From Bradyrhizobium sp. 170 (GTDB lineage: Bacteria > Pseudomonadota > Alphaproteobacteria > Rhizobiales > Xanthobacteraceae), in assembly GCF_023101085.1 (NCBI RefSeq), contig NZ_CP064703.1:6076001-6140000 (forward strand): a stretch of 64,000 nt of DNA, read 5' to 3'. Every line of letters starts with the position of its first letter. The stretch's first letter is position 1. The notes beneath the pieces were generated by a model. It saw only the letters and a list, made by a program, of their open reading frames with translations. It searched no databases and was not told where the DNA came from. Shown piece by piece: positions 53,150 to 63,822 of this stretch. The translations under genes and the position numbers were made by a program.

Positions 53150-54169
53150 TCAGTAGTGATCTTCGAAGCGCTTGGCGAGTTCGTCGATGTTCTCCGGCGG
53201 CCAGCCCGGCACTTCCATGCCGAGATGCAGACCCATCTGGGCCAGCACTTCCTTGATCTCGTTCAGCGACTTGCGGCCGAAGTTCGGGGTGCGGAGCATT
53301 TCCGCTTCCGACTTCTGCACGAGGTCGCCGATGTAGACGATGTTGTCGTTCTTCAGGCAGTTTGCCGAACGCACCGACAGCTCGAGCTCGTCGACCTTCT
53401 TGAGGAACGCGGGGTTGAAGGCGAGATCGGGGATGATCTCCTGCGCCACTTCCTTGCGCGGCTCTTCGAAGTTCACGAACACGTTGAGCTGGTCCTGCAG
53501 GATGCGGGCGGCATAGGCCACCGCGTCCTCCGGCGAGATCGCGCCGTTGGTCTCAATCGTCATGGTCAGCTTGTCGTAGTCGAGGATCTGGCCCTCGCGG
53601 GTGTTCTCGACCTTGTAGGAGACCTTGCGCACGGGCGAGAACAGGCTGTCGACCGGGATCAGGCCGATCGGCGCGTCCTCAGGCCGGTTGCGCTCGGCGG
53701 CGACATAGCCCTTGCCGGAAGCGACCGTGAACTCCATGCGGATTTCCGCGCCCTCGTCCAGCGTGCAGATCTGCAGGTCGGGATTGAGCACCACGACGTC
53801 GCCGACGGTCTGGATGTCGCCGGCGGTGACGGCGCCCGGGCCCGACTTCTTCACGACCATGCGCTTGGGGCCTTCGCCCTGCATCTTGATCGCGATGTCC
53901 TTGATGTTGAGCACGATGTCGGTGACGTCCTCGCGAACGCCCGCGATCGAGGAGAACTCGTGCAGCACGCCGTCGATGTGCACCGACTGCACGGCGGCGC
54001 CTTGCAGCGACGACAGCAGGATGCGGCGCAGCGCGTTACCGAGCGTCTGGCCGAAGCCGCGCTCGAGCGGTTCGGCGACGACGGTGGCAAACCGGTTCGC
54101 ATCGGTGCCCGGCGTTATCTGCAGCTTGTTCGGTCGAATGAGTTCTTGCCAATTTTTCTGGATCGTCAC
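53150..54169 (-). CDS. rpoA: DNA-directed RNA polymerase subunit alpha
   Basis: 339 residues. The start is GTG at 54169 with AAGGGG upstream, giving the standard N-terminus (M)[18 protein letters not shown]. Alpha-NTD includes [20 protein letters not shown]; the C-terminal domain ([40 protein letters not shown]) binds UP elements and activators. 142 bases separate it from rpsK. Confidence 0.97.
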   Translation of the reverse strand: MTIQKNWQELIRPNKLQITPGTDANRFATVVAEPLERGFGQTLGNALRRILLSSLQGAAVQSVHIDGVLHEFSSIAGVREDVTDIVLNIKDIAIKMQGEGPKRMVVKKSGPGAVTAGDIQTVGDVVVLNPDLQICTLDEGAEIRMEFTVASGKGYVAAERNRPEDAPIGLIPVDSLFSPVRKVSYKVENTREGQILDYDKLTMTIETNGAISPEDAVAYAARILQDQLNVFVNFEEPRKEVAQEIIPDLAFNPAFLKKVDELELSVRSANCLKNDNIVYIGDLVQKSEAEMLRTPNFGRKSLNEIKEVLAQMGLHLGMEVPGWPPENIDELAKRFEDHY

Positions 54170-54311
54170 TTTGTCACCCCTTCGGGTCAATAGACCGGCC
54201 AGTCGATTTGGCTTCAAATCACTGGCGTTGGAGATTCGCGGATCAGTCCGCGGCAGTCAAAATTCCAAAAACAATCGCGAGACGCGCGAATCGAGCGCCC
54301 GCGACCAGACG

Positions 54312-54701
54312 TCAGACGCGCCGGCGCTTGCGCGGACGGCAACCATTGTGCGGGATCGTCGTCACGTCACGGATCGACGTCACGGTGAAGCCCGCCGCCT
54401 GCAGCGCACGAAGCGCCGATTCACGGCCCGAACCCGGACCGGCAACTTCCACTTCCAGCGTGCGCATGCCGTGTTCCTGCGCCTTCTTGGAAACGTCTTC
54501 GGCCGCGACCTGCGCGGCATAGGGGGTCGACTTGCGCGAGCCCTTGAAGCCCATCGTGCCGGCCGAGGACCAGGCAATGGTGTTGCCCTGCGCATCGGTG
54601 ATGGTGATGGTCGTGTTGTTGAACGACGAATTGACGTGCGCGATGCCCGAGGCGATGTTCTTGCGTTCGCGACGGCGTACGCGGGTGGCTTCCTTGCCCA
54701 T
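54312..54701 (-). CDS. rpsK: 30S ribosomal protein S11
   Basis: 129 residues. The S11 core includes [60 protein letters not shown] and the ending [18 protein letters not shown]. It binds 16S rRNA at the platform of the small subunit. It lies 116 bases downstream of rpsM. Confidence 0.97.
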   Translation of the reverse strand: MGKEATRVRRRERKNIASGIAHVNSSFNNTTITITDAQGNTIAWSSAGTMGFKGSRKSTPYAAQVAAEDVSKKAQEHGMRTLEVEVAGPGSGRESALRALQAAGFTVTSIRDVTTIPHNGCRPRKRRRV

Positions 54702-54817
54702 TCCTAAAACCTTCCTGTGATCTCAAACGCCGCCGTACTGCCAGCGGCTACACCTAAGAAACGAATGGTGAGCGGCGAATAGTTCTATTCGCCGCTCCCT
54801 GTTCGCTATTCGCAAAA

Positions 54818-55186
54818 TTACTTCTTCTTGCCGGCGATCGACTTGGCCGGGCCCTTGCGCGTGCGCGCATTGGTGTGGGTGCGCTGGCCGCGCACCGGCA
54901 GGCCGCGGCGATGACGCAGGCCGCGATAGCAGCCGAGGTCCATCAGACGCTTGATGTTGATACCGGTCTCACGGCGAAGATCGCCTTCGACGAGGTAGTC
55001 ACGGTCGATCACTTCGCGGATCTGCAGGACTTCCTGGTCGCTCAGCTGGCTGACGCGACGATCCACGGGGATCTTGACCTTCTCGACGATCTCGGCCGCG
55101 TTCTTCTGGCCGATACCATGAATGTACTGGAGCGCGATCAGGACGCGCTTGTTGGTCGGGATATTCACGCCGGCAATACGGGCCAC
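54818..55186 (-). CDS. rpsM: 30S ribosomal protein S13
   Basis: 122 residues. GTG start at 55186 (GGAGAG upstream) yields the standard [20 protein letters not shown], with [10 protein letters not shown] and [21 protein letters not shown]13 contacts the P-site tRNA and S19 in the head of the small subunit. A longer frame upstream (33 residues) is rejected. First gene of the alpha operon proper. Confidence 0.96.
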   Translation of the reverse strand: MARIAGVNIPTNKRVLIALQYIHGIGQKNAAEIVEKVKIPVDRRVSQLSDQEVLQIREVIDRDYLVEGDLRRETGINIKRLMDLGCYRGLRHRRGLPVRGQRTHTNARTRKGPAKSIAGKKK

Positions 55187-55335
55187 GGACTTCTCTCCTG
55201 TCGCCGATCCCTCATGGGCCGGCCTTAAGTTCTTGCTATCTCGGGCAGGTTTCCGCAAACGCGAACACGACGCCCTTCCCCTCATCTGCTTCGGGGCCCG
55301 GCATCGTCAAAAACTATCCGACTTGGATGCGGGGC

Positions 55336-55365
55336 TTATTAAAGGATTCAACTCGGTTTCGTCAA
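55336..55365 (-). promoter_or_regulatory. Candidate sigma-70 promoter for rpsM-rpoA-rplQ
   Basis: Minus strand TTGACG (55360-55365) and TAATAA (55336-55341) are separated by 18 bases, just after the adk stop codon and 150 bases upstream of rpsM. This gives the alpha operon its own transcription start in addition to readthrough from adk. Confidence 0.4.
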
Positions 55366-55371
55366 CCGCCT

Positions 55372-56253
55372 CTATCGCTTAGCTCGCTTTTTCGTGACCT
55401 TTTTCGAGGCCTTGGCGGTAGTCTTCCCTGCGGTCTTTTTTGCCGCCTTTTTGGCCTTTCCGGCTCCCCGCCCCTTGGCCGGAGAAGCGGCCTTCTTGCT
55501 CGCCTTGCCGACCGCCTTCGAGGCCGCTTTCCTGCCCTTTGGGGCCGATTTGGCAGCCTTCCGAGCGGTTTTGGCGACCTTTTTGCCCGCCGGCCTGGCG
55601 GTCTTCCTGGTGGCCGCTGTGGCCTTCCTGGCCGGCGCCGCGGACCTGGCAGCCCTGGGTTCCACTGCCCCGATCGCGGCCAGGATCCGGTTGATCTCGC
55701 GGGTGACGTGCTCGATGGTCATCATTCCGTCGACCGTCAGAAGCTTCCGCCGCTCCGAATAATAGTGAATCAGGGGCTCGGTCTGCGCCCGGTAGTTGGC
55801 CAGCCGCTTCGACAGCACCTCCGGGGTATCGTCGATTCGCACTTCCTCGCCGCGGGCCTGCATCTCGGCGACGCGCGTCTCGACGCGGTTCAGGAGCGCG
55901 CTCTCGTTGACGCGCAATTCGACCACGGCGTCGAGCTTGATGTGCTTCTTCTTCAGGAGTTCGTCGAGGGCGGCCGCCTGCGGCACCGTGCGCGGAAAGC
56001 CGTCGAGGATGAAACCGTTCTTCATGTCCGGCTGGTCGAGACGGTCGGAGATGATCCCGATCACGATCTCATCCGGCACCAGCGCGCCACTGGCCATGAT
56101 GTCCTTGGCCTGCAGGCCCACCGGCGTTTGGGCTGCGACTGCCGCGCGCAGCATCTCGCCGGTCGAGAGCTGGACGATGCCGTACTTCTGAACCAGCCGC
56201 TGCGCCTGGGTCCCCTTACCCGCGCCCGGCGGACCCAAAAGGATCAATCTCAT
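55372..56253 (-). CDS. adk: Adenylate kinase with basic histone-like C-terminal tail
   Basis: 293 residues. The first 200 are a normal short-LID adenylate kinase: [20 protein letters not shown] (P-loop), [20 protein letters not shown], and the LID region [20 protein letters not shown]. It interconverts ATP + AMP and 2 ADP. The remaining 93 residues are almost only Ala, Lys, Arg, Gly, Thr, Ser and Pro (26 Lys and 9 Arg, no Asp or Glu), like histone H1 or bacterial HU-type tails. Usual alphaproteobacterial Adk is about 190-220 residues. The tail is in frame and follows good codon use. Confidence 0.94.
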   Translation of the reverse strand: MRLILLGPPGAGKGTQAQRLVQKYGIVQLSTGEMLRAAVAAQTPVGLQAKDIMASGALVPDEIVIGIISDRLDQPDMKNGFILDGFPRTVPQAAALDELLKKKHIKLDAVVELRVNESALLNRVETRVAEMQARGEEVRIDDTPEVLSKRLANYRAQTEPLIHYYSERRKLLTVDGMMTIEHVTREINRILAAIGAVEPRAARSAAPARKATAATRKTARPAGKKVAKTARKAAKSAPKGRKAASKAVGKASKKAASPAKGRGAGKAKKAAKKTAGKTTAKASKKVTKKRAKR

Positions 56254-56332
56254 GACTATTCGCCCCCCGGCTTGGTGAGCGAACCGCCGCACACCCTCTT
56301 ATTGAAATTCAGACCGCAGCGTTTCCGCGAGA

Positions 56333-57664
56333 TCAGCGGCGGCGGCCCCTCAGCTTGGATTTCCTGATCAGCCCCTCATACTGATGGGCCAGGAGATAGC
56401 CCTGCACCTGCGCTACCGTATCCATGGTCACGCTGACGACGATCAGGAGCGAGGTGCCGCCGAAGTAGAACGGCACCGAAGCATAGGAAATCAGGATCTC
56501 GGGAATCAGGCAGACGATCGCCAGATAGATCGCGCCGAGCACGGTAACGCGCGACAGCACGTAATCGATATATTCGGCAGTGCGCTCGCCCGGCCGGATG
56601 CCCGGGATGAAGCCGCCATGCTTCTTCAGATTGTCGGCGGTCTCGGTCGGGTTGAACACGATCGCGGTGTAGAAGAATGCGAAGAACACGATCAGGCTCA
56701 GGTAGAGAATCAGGAACAGCGGACGGCCGTGGCTGAGCTGGGTGTTGAGCCACTGGAACCATTCCGGGCCCTTGCCGGCGTTGAAATTCGCAACGGTGGC
56801 CGGCAGCAGCAACAGCGACGAGGCGAAGATCGGCGGGATCACGCCTGACGTGTTGAGCTTGAGCGGCAGATGCGAGGACTGGCCCTCGAACATCTTGTTG
56901 CCGACCTGTCGCTTCGGATACTGGATCAGAAGCCTGCGCTGCGCGCGCTCCATGAACACGATGAAGGCGATCACGGCGACCGCCATCACGATCACGACCA
57001 GGATCAGGGCGGTCGACAGCGCACCCTGTCGTCCCAGTTCCAGCATGTTGGCCAGCGCCGAAGGCAATTCGGCGACGATGCCGGCCAGAATGATCAGCGA
57101 AATGCCGTTGCCGATGCCGCGCGAGGTGATCTGCTCGCCGAGCCACATCAGAAACATGGTGCCGCCGGTCAGCGTGACCGTGGTGGAGATCAGGAAGAAC
57201 ATCCCGGGGTCGCTGACGACGTTACCGGCGCCCTGAAGTCCGATTGCGATGCCGTAGGCCTGGAACGTGGCGAGAACCACCGTGAGGTAGCGGGTATACT
57301 GGTTCAGCGTCTTGCGTCCCGCCTCGCCTTCCTTCTTCAAGGCTTCGAGCTTGGGCGATACTGTCGTCAGCAGCTGGATGATGATCGATGCCGAGATGTA
57401 CGGCATGATGTTCAGCGCGAAGATCGCCATGCGGTTGATGCCGCCGCCGGCGAACATGTTGAACATGCCGAGAATGCCGCCGGCCTGCGACTTGAACACC
57501 TGCTCCCAGATCGCGGGGTCGATGCCGGGCAGCGGGATATAGGTGCCGAGCCGATAAACAAGCAGCGCACCCAGCGTGAACCAGATGCGCTTCTTCAGTT
57601 CGTCGGCTTTCGCCAAAGCGCCGAAATTGAGGTTTGCCGCAAGTTGTTCTGCTGCTGAGACCAT
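56333..57664 (-). CDS. secY: Preprotein translocase subunit SecY
   Basis: 443 residues with ten transmembrane segments. Visible are LGALLVYRLGTYIPLPGIDP, AGGGINRMAIFALNIMPYIS, EAGRKTLNQYTRYLTVVLA, and FFYTAIVFNPTETADNLKKH. The C-terminal KSKLRGRRR faces the cytosol. It is the channel of the Sec translocon. It lies 79 bases upstream of adk and 148 bases downstream of rplO in the spc operon order. Confidence 0.97.
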   Translation of the reverse strand: MVSAAEQLAANLNFGALAKADELKKRIWFTLGALLVYRLGTYIPLPGIDPAIWEQVFKSQAGGILGMFNMFAGGGINRMAIFALNIMPYISASIIIQLLTTVSPKLEALKKEGEAGRKTLNQYTRYLTVVLATFQAYGIAIGLQGAGNVVSDPGMFFLISTTVTLTGGTMFLMWLGEQITSRGIGNGISLIILAGIVAELPSALANMLELGRQGALSTALILVVIVMAVAVIAFIVFMERAQRRLLIQYPKRQVGNKMFEGQSSHLPLKLNTSGVIPPIFASSLLLLPATVANFNAGKGPEWFQWLNTQLSHGRPLFLILYLSLIVFFAFFYTAIVFNPTETADNLKKHGGFIPGIRPGERTAEYIDYVLSRVTVLGAIYLAIVCLIPEILISYASVPFYFGGTSLLIVVSVTMDTVAQVQGYLLAHQYEGLIRKSKLRGRRR

Positions 57665-57812
57665 GTTCAGGCTTTCTCCCGCCGCCCCTCAAACCGCCGC
57701 CCCTCCCCCGGGGCGGTCGGCAGACGCCGGACATTATTTGGTGCTCGGCTTCGATAAGTCCATTGCTCTCACGTGCGGATCGCCCGCGACAAAACGGGCG
57801 ATGACGCAGATG

Positions 57813-58301
57813 TTACGCCGCCTCGCCTTCGTCCTTCTTGGCCGGGGCCAGGATCTTGACCGTGCCGCCGGCCTTCTCGACCGCCGCAACTGCCGATTTC
57901 GAGGCGCCATGCACCTCGATCGCGAGCTTGGCCTTGAGTTCGCCGCGGCCGAGCAGCCGCAGGCCGTCCTTGGCGCGACGGATCACGCCCGCCTTCACCA
58001 GCGATTCGACGGTGACGGTTTCCTTGGCATCGACCAACTTGGCGTCGATCGCTTCCTGCAGCCGGTCGAGATTGATCTCGGCGAAGTCGAGCCGGAAGAT
58101 GTTGTTGAAGCCGCGCTTCGGCAGGCGGCGATGCAGCGGCATCTGGCCGCCCTCGAAGCCCTTGATGCGCACGCCCGAACGCGCGGTCTGGCCCTTGCCG
58201 CCGCGGCCCGAAGTCTTGCCCTTGCCCGAACCGATGCCACGGCCGACGCGCATACGCTTCTTGCGCGAGCCGGCATTGTCGGCGATATCGCTGAGCTTCA
58301 T
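57813..58301 (-). CDS. rplO: 50S ribosomal protein L15
   Basis: 162 residues starting [20 protein letters not shown]. The glycine/arginine-rich [20 protein letters not shown] and [20 protein letters not shown] regions are typical. It binds 23S rRNA and helps late assembly. Confidence 0.97.
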   Translation of the reverse strand: MKLSDIADNAGSRKKRMRVGRGIGSGKGKTSGRGGKGQTARSGVRIKGFEGGQMPLHRRLPKRGFNNIFRLDFAEINLDRLQEAIDAKLVDAKETVTVESLVKAGVIRRAKDGLRLLGRGELKAKLAIEVHGASKSAVAAVEKAGGTVKILAPAKKDEGEAA

Positions 58302-58317
58302 CGCCCTGTCTCCCTAC

Positions 58318-58512
58318 TTACTTCTCGCCGACGATGCGGACGAGATGTTGAACCTTGGCGATCATGCCGCGAATCGCAGGCGTGTCCTGCAGCTCGGTGA
58401 CACGACCGATCTTGTTGAGCTTGAGGCCGATCAGCGTCGCACGCTGCGAGTGATGGCGGCGGATTGCGCTGCCGGTCTGCTCGACCTTGATCGTCTTTGC
58501 GGCCTTGGCCAT
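58318..58512 (-). CDS. rpmD: 50S ribosomal protein L30
   Basis: 64 residues starting [20 protein letters not shown] with the L30 pattern [20 protein letters not shown] and [20 protein letters not shown]. The ATG at 58512 is chosen; the longer frame upstream covers non-coding DNA between rpsE and rpmD. Confidence 0.96.
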   Translation of the reverse strand: MAKAAKTIKVEQTGSAIRRHHSQRATLIGLKLNKIGRVTELQDTPAIRGMIAKVQHLVRIVGEK

Positions 58513-58549
58513 CGTCTTAACTCCAAAGAGCGCTTGAAAATCGCGCCGG

Positions 58550-59125
58550 TTATTCAGCCACCACTTCGGCATCGCCGCCGACGCGGCGCGACTGCAGCGT
58601 GGATACCTTGATGTTGCGGCGTGCGGCCACCGAACGCGGCGAATCCTGATGCTTCAGCGCGTCGAAGGTGGCGCGAACCATGTTGTAGGGATTCGACGAG
58701 CCGATCGACTTCGCCACCACGTCCTGGATGCCGAGCGTTTCGAACACCGCGCGCATCGGGCCGCCGGCGATGATGCCGGTACCGGCCGGAGCGGCGCGCA
58801 GGTAGACGCGGCCGGCGCCGTGGCGGCCGGCGATGTCATGATGCAGCGTGCGGCCTTCGCGCAGAGCGACGCGCGTCAGGTTGCGCTTGGCCGACTCGGT
58901 CGCCTTGCGGATCGCTTCGGGAACCTCGCGCGCCTTGCCGTGGCCGAAACCGACCCGGCCCTTCTGGTCGCCGATCACGACCAGCGCCGCAAAGCCGAAG
59001 CGCTTGCCGCCCTTGACGACCTTCGCCACGCGATTGATGTGGACGAGCTTGTCGACGAACTCGCTGTCGCGCTCTTCGCGATCCCTGCTCCGTTCGCGTC
59101 CGCCGCGTTCGCGTTCACCTGCCAT
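58550..59125 (-). CDS. rpsE: 30S ribosomal protein S5
   Basis: 191 residues. Acidic/basic leader [20 protein letters not shown], then [20 protein letters not shown] (S5 double-stranded RNA-binding fold), [24 protein letters not shown] sequence, and [24 protein letters not shown] ribosomal proofreading loop. S5 is at the decoding centre entrance. Confidence 0.97.
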   Translation of the reverse strand: MAGERERGGRERSRDREERDSEFVDKLVHINRVAKVVKGGKRFGFAALVVIGDQKGRVGFGHGKAREVPEAIRKATESAKRNLTRVALREGRTLHHDIAGRHGAGRVYLRAAPAGTGIIAGGPMRAVFETLGIQDVVAKSIGSSNPYNMVRATFDALKHQDSPRSVAARRNIKVSTLQSRRVGGDAEVVAE

Positions 59126-59187
59126 GGTGTTTTCCAATCTTTAGGGGAAGAAAGCCCCTGTCCTCGTAAATTTCCAAAACCGGTTCG

Positions 59188-59547
59188 TTAGAAGCTCAGG
59201 CCGCTCTCGCGGGCCGCATCCGCAAGCGCCTTGACGCGCCCGTGATAGAGATAGCTGCCGCGATCGAACACCACTTCCTTGACGCCGTTCTTCACGGCGC
59301 GTTCCGCCAGCAGTTTGCCGACGGCCTTGGCCGCATCGATGTTGGCGCCCGTATTGCCGCCCTCGCGCATGGTCTTTTCCAGCGACGAGGCGGAAGCCAG
59401 CGTTTCGCCCTTCAGGTCGTCGATGACCTGGGCGTAGATGTGTTTCGACGAACGGAACACCGACAGACGCGGGCGTCCATTGGCGGACCGGCGCAGCGAG
59501 TTGCGCACGCGCTGCTTGCGCCGGGCATTCGTGACCTTGAGTGACAT
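59188..59547 (-). CDS. rplR: 50S ribosomal protein L18
   Basis: 119 residues. [40 protein letters not shown] and [15 protein letters not shown]. It binds 5S rRNA with L5. Confidence 0.97.
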   Translation of the reverse strand: MSLKVTNARRKQRVRNSLRRSANGRPRLSVFRSSKHIYAQVIDDLKGETLASASSLEKTMREGGNTGANIDAAKAVGKLLAERAVKNGVKEVVFDRGSYLYHGRVKALADAARESGLSF

Positions 59548-59558
59548 GACCGGCTCCG

Positions 59559-60092
59559 TTACTTCTTCTTGCCTTCCTTGCGGAAGATGAATTCGTTGGC
59601 GTACTTCACGCCCTTGCCCTTGTAGGGCTCCGGCGGGCGGTAGGCGCGGATTTCCGCGGCGACCTGGCCGACGCGCTGGGAATCGGTGCCCGTGATCGTG
59701 ATCTCGGTCGGCTTCGGCACCACGATGGTGATGCCTTCGGGGATCGCGTAGACGACGTCGTGGCTGTAGCCGAGCGCGAGCTGCAGGTTCTTGCCCTGCA
59801 GCGCAGCACGGTAACCGACGCCGGTGATTTCGAGCTTCTTCTCGAAACCCTTGGTGACGCCCTCGACCAGGTTAGCAACCTGCGCGCGCGCCGTGCCGTA
59901 CATCGCCTGGGCGCGATTGGTCGAAAGCTTCGGTGCGACCTTGACCGCGCCGTCCTCGAACTTCACTTCAACGTCGTCATGCACGACGAACTGAAGCTGG
60001 CCCTTCGGCCCCTTCATCTTGACGGTCTGCCCTTCGACGCTCGCCGTCACACCGGACGGGATCGGAACGGGCCGTTTGCCAACACGTGACAT
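59559..60092 (-). CDS. rplF: 50S ribosomal protein L6
   Basis: 177 residues starting [20 protein letters not shown]; two homologous domains, the second with [20 protein letters not shown] and the end [20 protein letters not shown]. It sits near the GTPase centre. The ATG at 60092 gives the correct N-terminus; the longer frame upstream is rejected. Confidence 0.97.
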   Translation of the reverse strand: MSRVGKRPVPIPSGVTASVEGQTVKMKGPKGQLQFVVHDDVEVKFEDGAVKVAPKLSTNRAQAMYGTARAQVANLVEGVTKGFEKKLEITGVGYRAALQGKNLQLALGYSHDVVYAIPEGITIVVPKPTEITITGTDSQRVGQVAAEIRAYRPPEPYKGKGVKYANEFIFRKEGKKK

Positions 60093-60108
60093 GGCTCTAA
60101 ATCCTTCC

Positions 60109-60507
60109 TCAGAACACCGTGAAGAGAATTTCGCCGCCCACATTCGCGTCACGCGCGGCGTGGTCAGCCATGATTCCCTTCGGCGTCGACAACACCGAAA
60201 TACCGAGACCGTTATTCACCCGCGGCAGGTTCTTCACCGAGGCGTAAACGCGACGGCCCGGCTTGGAGACCCGCTCGATCTCGCGAATGACGGGCTCGCC
60301 GTCGAAATACTTCAGCTCGATCTCGAGCTCGCTGCGGCCGGAAGCGTGTTCGACGCTGGCGTAGCCGCGGATGTAACCCTCGGACTTCAGCACTTCGAGC
60401 ACGCTGGCGCGCATCTTCGAGCCCGGGGTCGAGACCTTGGACTTCGAACGCATCTGCGCGTTGCGGATGCGGGTGATGAGATCGGAGATCGGATCGTGCG
60501 TTGACAT
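60109..60507 (-). CDS. rpsH: 30S ribosomal protein S8
   Basis: 132 residues. [20 protein letters not shown] is the S8 N-terminus; [20 protein letters not shown] and [11 protein letters not shown] close it. It binds 16S rRNA helix 21 and in many bacteria regulates the spc operon by translational feedback; a regulatory hairpin is not obvious here. Confidence 0.97.
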   Translation of the reverse strand: MSTHDPISDLITRIRNAQMRSKSKVSTPGSKMRASVLEVLKSEGYIRGYASVEHASGRSELEIELKYFDGEPVIREIERVSKPGRRVYASVKNLPRVNNGLGISVLSTPKGIMADHAARDANVGGEILFTVF

Positions 60508-60521
60508 CTTGACGACCCTCC

Positions 60522-60827
60522 TTACCAGCTCGACTTCACGAGCCCGGGAACCAGGCCCTTGGAGCCGAGTTCACGCAGCGCGATGCGGGAAAGCTTGTTC
60601 TTGCGGTAGTTCGAGCGCGGACGACCGGTCAGCTCGCAGCGGTTGCGGATGCGCGTCGCCGACGAATTGCGCGGCATCTGGGCGAGCTTCAGCGTCGCCG
60701 CGAACCGCTCTTCCATCGGGCGGGTCTTGTCGGCGATGATCGCCTTCAGCTTCGCGCGCTGGGGGGCGGCGTTCTTGGTCATCCGCTTGCGCCGGTTGTT
60801 CTTCTCGATCGAACTCTTCTTTGCCAT
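60522..60827 (-). CDS. rpsN: 30S ribosomal protein S14
   Basis: 101 residues. [40 protein letters not shown] core and the end [15 protein letters not shown]. It is the zinc-free form, with one cysteine only. It lies in the head of the small subunit. Confidence 0.96.
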   Translation of the reverse strand: MAKKSSIEKNNRRKRMTKNAAPQRAKLKAIIADKTRPMEERFAATLKLAQMPRNSSATRIRNRCELTGRPRSNYRKNKLSRIALRELGSKGLVPGLVKSSW

Positions 60828-60871
60828 GCTTGGCTCCTGGGTTTCCGCGTTTGAGAGGCTTTAACTGCGTC

Positions 60872-61429
60872 TCACTGCCGGAACGGGAAATTGAATGCGG
60901 TCAACAAGGCACGCGCCTCGTCGTCGGTCTTCGCCGTGGTGCAGACCGTGATGTCCATGCCGCGGGCTTCCGAAACCTTGTCGAAATCGATTTCGGGGAA
61001 AATGATGTGCTCCTTGAGGCCGAGCGAGTAATTGCCGCGACCATCGAAGCTCTTCGGATTGAGGCCACGGAAGTCGCGCACGCGCGGCAGCGCCACGTTC
61101 ACCAGGCGATCGATGAATTCATACATCTTGGCCTTGCGCAGCGTGACCTTGCAGCCGATCGGCTGGTTTTCACGCAGCTTGAAGGTCGCGATCGCAACGC
61201 GCGAATAGGTCACGATCGCCTTCTGGCCCGCGATCTGCGTCAGTTCGCCAGCCGCGGTCTCGGCCTTCTTGCGGTCGTTGACGGCGTCGCCGACGCCCAT
61301 GTTGAGCACGACCTTGTCCAGCCGCGGCACCTGCATGACGTTGGCATAGCCGAACTGTTCGGTCAGCTTGCCGCGAATTTCCTTGTCGAACTGCGCGCGC
61401 AGGCGCGGCACATAAGCGGTATCAGCCAT
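60872..61429 (-). CDS. rplE: 50S ribosomal protein L5
   Basis: 185 residues. [60 protein letters not shown]. It binds 5S rRNA and P-site tRNA. The first eight bases overlap the end of rplX, so translation is tightly coupled. Confidence 0.97.
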   Translation of the reverse strand: MADTAYVPRLRAQFDKEIRGKLTEQFGYANVMQVPRLDKVVLNMGVGDAVNDRKKAETAAGELTQIAGQKAIVTYSRVAIATFKLRENQPIGCKVTLRKAKMYEFIDRLVNVALPRVRDFRGLNPKSFDGRGNYSLGLKEHIIFPEIDFDKVSEARGMDITVCTTAKTDDEARALLTAFNFPFRQ

Positions 61430-61736
61430 CGATCTCTGCTCCCGAGCTCTTGGCAATGCGTACCTTCTTGCCATCAGCCTGAATCTTGAAGCCTACGCGG
61501 GTCGGCTTGCCGTCCTTGCCGACATAGGCGACGTTGGACAGGTGGATCGGCGACTCCTTGGAGATGATGCCGCCTTCCTGGTTCTGGGTCTGCTTCTGGT
61601 GACGCTTCACCATGTTGACGCCGCGCACCAGCGCCTTGTTCTCGGCGGGGCGGACCTCGAATACTTCGCCGGTGCGGCCCTTGTCGCGGCCGTTCAGCAC
61701 GATGACCTTGTCACCTTTCCGGATCTTGGCAGCCAT
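61422..61736 (-). CDS. rplX: 50S ribosomal protein L24
   Basis: 104 residues. [20 protein letters not shown] (KOW motif), [20 protein letters not shown]. It starts large-subunit assembly. Its ATG overlaps the rplN stop by one base (TGATG), and its 3' end overlaps rplE. Confidence 0.97.
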   Translation of the reverse strand: MAAKIRKGDKVIVLNGRDKGRTGEVFEVRPAENKALVRGVNMVKRHQKQTQNQEGGIISKESPIHLSNVAYVGKDGKPTRVGFKIQADGKKVRIAKSSGAEIDG

Positions 61737-62104
61737 CACAGCACCTCCGGCGCAAGCGAGATGATTTTCATGTGGTTCTTGGCGCGCAGCTCGCGCGGCA
61801 CGGGCCCGAAGATACGGGTGCCGACCGGCTCCGACTGGTTGTTGATCAACACGGCGGCGTTGCGGTCGAAGCGGATGACCGAGCCGTCGGCGCGGCGGAT
61901 GTCCTTGCGGACCCGGACCACGACGGCCTTCATCACGTCGCCCTTTTTCACCTTGCCGCGCGGAATCGCTTCCTTGATCGACACGACGATAACGTCGCCC
62001 ACGGTGGCATAGCGGCGCTTGGAGCCCCCCAGCACCTTGATGCACATGACACGGCGTGCGCCTGAATTATCGGCCACGTCGAGGTTGGTCTGCATCTGAA
62101 TCAT
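61736..62104 (-). CDS. rplN: 50S ribosomal protein L14
   Basis: 122 residues. [60 protein letters not shown]. It contacts 16S rRNA and forms inter-subunit bridges. Confidence 0.97.
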
Positions 62105-62189
62105 TGATGCACCTCGTCCTCTTTCTGATGCGCTCGAATTAGCGCCTAAAATTTTTCCTGATTACCCGTCCGGCCTAGCCGAACGAATC

Positions 62190-62438
62190 TCAGGCGGTTT
62201 TCTTCTGCTCGCCCCGGACCACAGTCCAGCGCTTCAACTTGGAGATCGGCTTGCTCTCCTCGATCCAAACCATGTCGCCCGGCTTGAACTCGCTGTTCTC
62301 GTCGTGCGCGTGATAGTTCTTGGAGCGGCGGATCGTCTTCTTGTAGATCGGATGGGTGAAGCGGCGATCGACGCGCACCACCACCGTCTTGGTTTGCTTG
62401 TCGCTCACGACCACGCCCTGAAGGGTTCGTTTCGGCAT
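62190..62438 (-). CDS. rpsQ: 30S ribosomal protein S17
   Basis: 82 residues. [40 protein letters not shown], and [20 protein letters not shown]; an OB-fold protein of the small-subunit body. It ends 10 bases before... the next downstream gap of 85 bases to rplN; upstream rpmC ends 10 bases away. Confidence 0.97.
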   Translation of the reverse strand: MPKRTLQGVVVSDKQTKTVVVRVDRRFTHPIYKKTIRRSKNYHAHDENSEFKPGDMVWIEESKPISKLKRWTVVRGEQKKTA

Positions 62439-62448
62439 ATCCGGCCTC

Positions 62449-62655
62449 TTACTTCTTCTTCGCGCGCGTTTGCGCGGCGATGGTCTTGATGCGGGCGATA
62501 TCGCGGCGGGCTTCGCGCAGCCGCGAGGTGTTCTCCAGCTGCCCGGTGGCGCGCTGGAAACGCAGGTTGAAACGTTCCTTCTTCAGATTGAGGACGGCGT
62601 CCTCCCTCTGGTCGTCGCTCATCGCGCGGATGTCTTCAACTTTCATCGGGGCCAT
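62449..62655 (-). CDS. rpmC: 50S ribosomal protein L29
   Basis: 68 residues starting [20 protein letters not shown], with [20 protein letters not shown] and the two-helix end [20 protein letters not shown]. It lines the exit tunnel opening and binds trigger factor together with L23. A longer frame upstream runs into rplP and is rejected. Confidence 0.96.
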   Translation of the reverse strand: MAPMKVEDIRAMSDDQREDAVLNLKKERFNLRFQRATGQLENTSRLREARRDIARIKTIAAQTRAKKK

Positions 62656-62660
62656 GACGG

Positions 62661-63074
62661 TTACTCCGCAATGCGCGCGACGAAGCGCGTCTTGATCGGC
62701 AGCTTGGCGGCGGCAAGCGAGAGCGCCTCCTTGGCGGTCTGCACGGTGACGCCGTCGATCTCGAAAATCACGCGGCCGGGCTTGACCCGCGCCACCCACA
62801 ATTCCGGCGTACCCTTGCCGGAGCCCATGCGGACTTCGGCCGGCTTCTTCGACACTGGCAGGTCGGGAAATACGCGGATCCAGACGCGGCCGGCGCGCTT
62901 CATGTGACGGGTCAGCGCGCGGCGCGCGGCTTCGATCTGGCGGGCGGTGATGCGCTCGGGCGCCATCGCCTTCAGGCCGAACTGACCGAACGACAACGTC
63001 GCACCCGAAGTCGCAACGCCGTGGATACGGCCCTTATGCGCCTTCCGGAACTTCGTTTTCTTTGGTTGCATCAT
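62661..63074 (-). CDS. rplP: 50S ribosomal protein L16
   Basis: 137 residues starting [20 protein letters not shown], with [24 protein letters not shown] core (here [20 protein letters not shown]) and [20 protein letters not shown]. It contributes to the A-site and peptidyl transferase centre. It lies five bases upstream of rpmC. Confidence 0.97.
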   Translation of the reverse strand: MMQPKKTKFRKAHKGRIHGVATSGATLSFGQFGLKAMAPERITARQIEAARRALTRHMKRAGRVWIRVFPDLPVSKKPAEVRMGSGKGTPELWVARVKPGRVIFEIDGVTVQTAKEALSLAAAKLPIKTRFVARIAE

Positions 63075-63106
63075 GGCTTTAAGCCCTCAAACCTTCTTCT
63101 GATGTC

Positions 63107-63805
63107 TCACGCAGCGTCGCGGCGCGGCCGTGTGTTGTCGCCTTCGGCCATCTTCTTGTCCTGGGCCATCGGATCATGCTCGAGGATCTCGCCCTTGAAG
63201 ATCCAGACCTTGACGCCGCAGGTGCCGAATGTGGTGAACGCGGTCGCCACGCCGTAATCGATGTCGGCGCGCAGCGTGTGCAGCGGCACGCGACCTTCGC
63301 GATACCATTCCATGCGCGCGATTTCGGCGCCGCCGAGACGGCCCGAGCAGTTGATGCGGATGCCTTCGGCGCCGAGACGCATCGCCGACTGCACCGCGCG
63401 CTTCATGGCGCGACGGAACGCGACGCGGCGCTCGAGCTGCTGGGCGATCGATTCGGCGACCAGGGTGGCGTCGAGTTCGGGCTTGCGGATTTCGACGATG
63501 TTGATGACGACGTCGGAAGCCGTGATGTCGGCAACCCGCTTGCGTAGCTTGTCGATATCGGCGCCCTTCTTGCCGATCACGACGCCGGGACGCGCCGAAT
63601 GGATCGTCACGCGGCACTTCTTGTGCGGACGCTCGATCACGATGCGGGCGACGGCGGCCTGCTTGAGTTCCTTGTGCAGGATCTCGCGGATCTTGACGTC
63701 TTCATGCAACAGCTTGCCGTACTCGTTCTTGCCGGCGAACCAACGGGAATCCCAGGTCCGGTTGATGCCGAGACGCAGTCCGATTGGATTGATCTTTTGA
63801 CCCAT
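63107..63805 (-). CDS. rpsC: 30S ribosomal protein S3
   Basis: 232 residues starting [20 protein letters not shown]. The KH domain includes [20 protein letters not shown] and [20 protein letters not shown]; the C-terminal domain has [20 protein letters not shown] and [20 protein letters not shown]. It forms the mRNA entry channel with S4 and S5. Confidence 0.97.
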   Translation of the reverse strand: MGQKINPIGLRLGINRTWDSRWFAGKNEYGKLLHEDVKIREILHKELKQAAVARIVIERPHKKCRVTIHSARPGVVIGKKGADIDKLRKRVADITASDVVINIVEIRKPELDATLVAESIAQQLERRVAFRRAMKRAVQSAMRLGAEGIRINCSGRLGGAEIARMEWYREGRVPLHTLRADIDYGVATAFTTFGTCGVKVWIFKGEILEHDPMAQDKKMAEGDNTRPRRDAA

Positions 63806-63822
63806 CGTTTTCTCCCGCGCCC

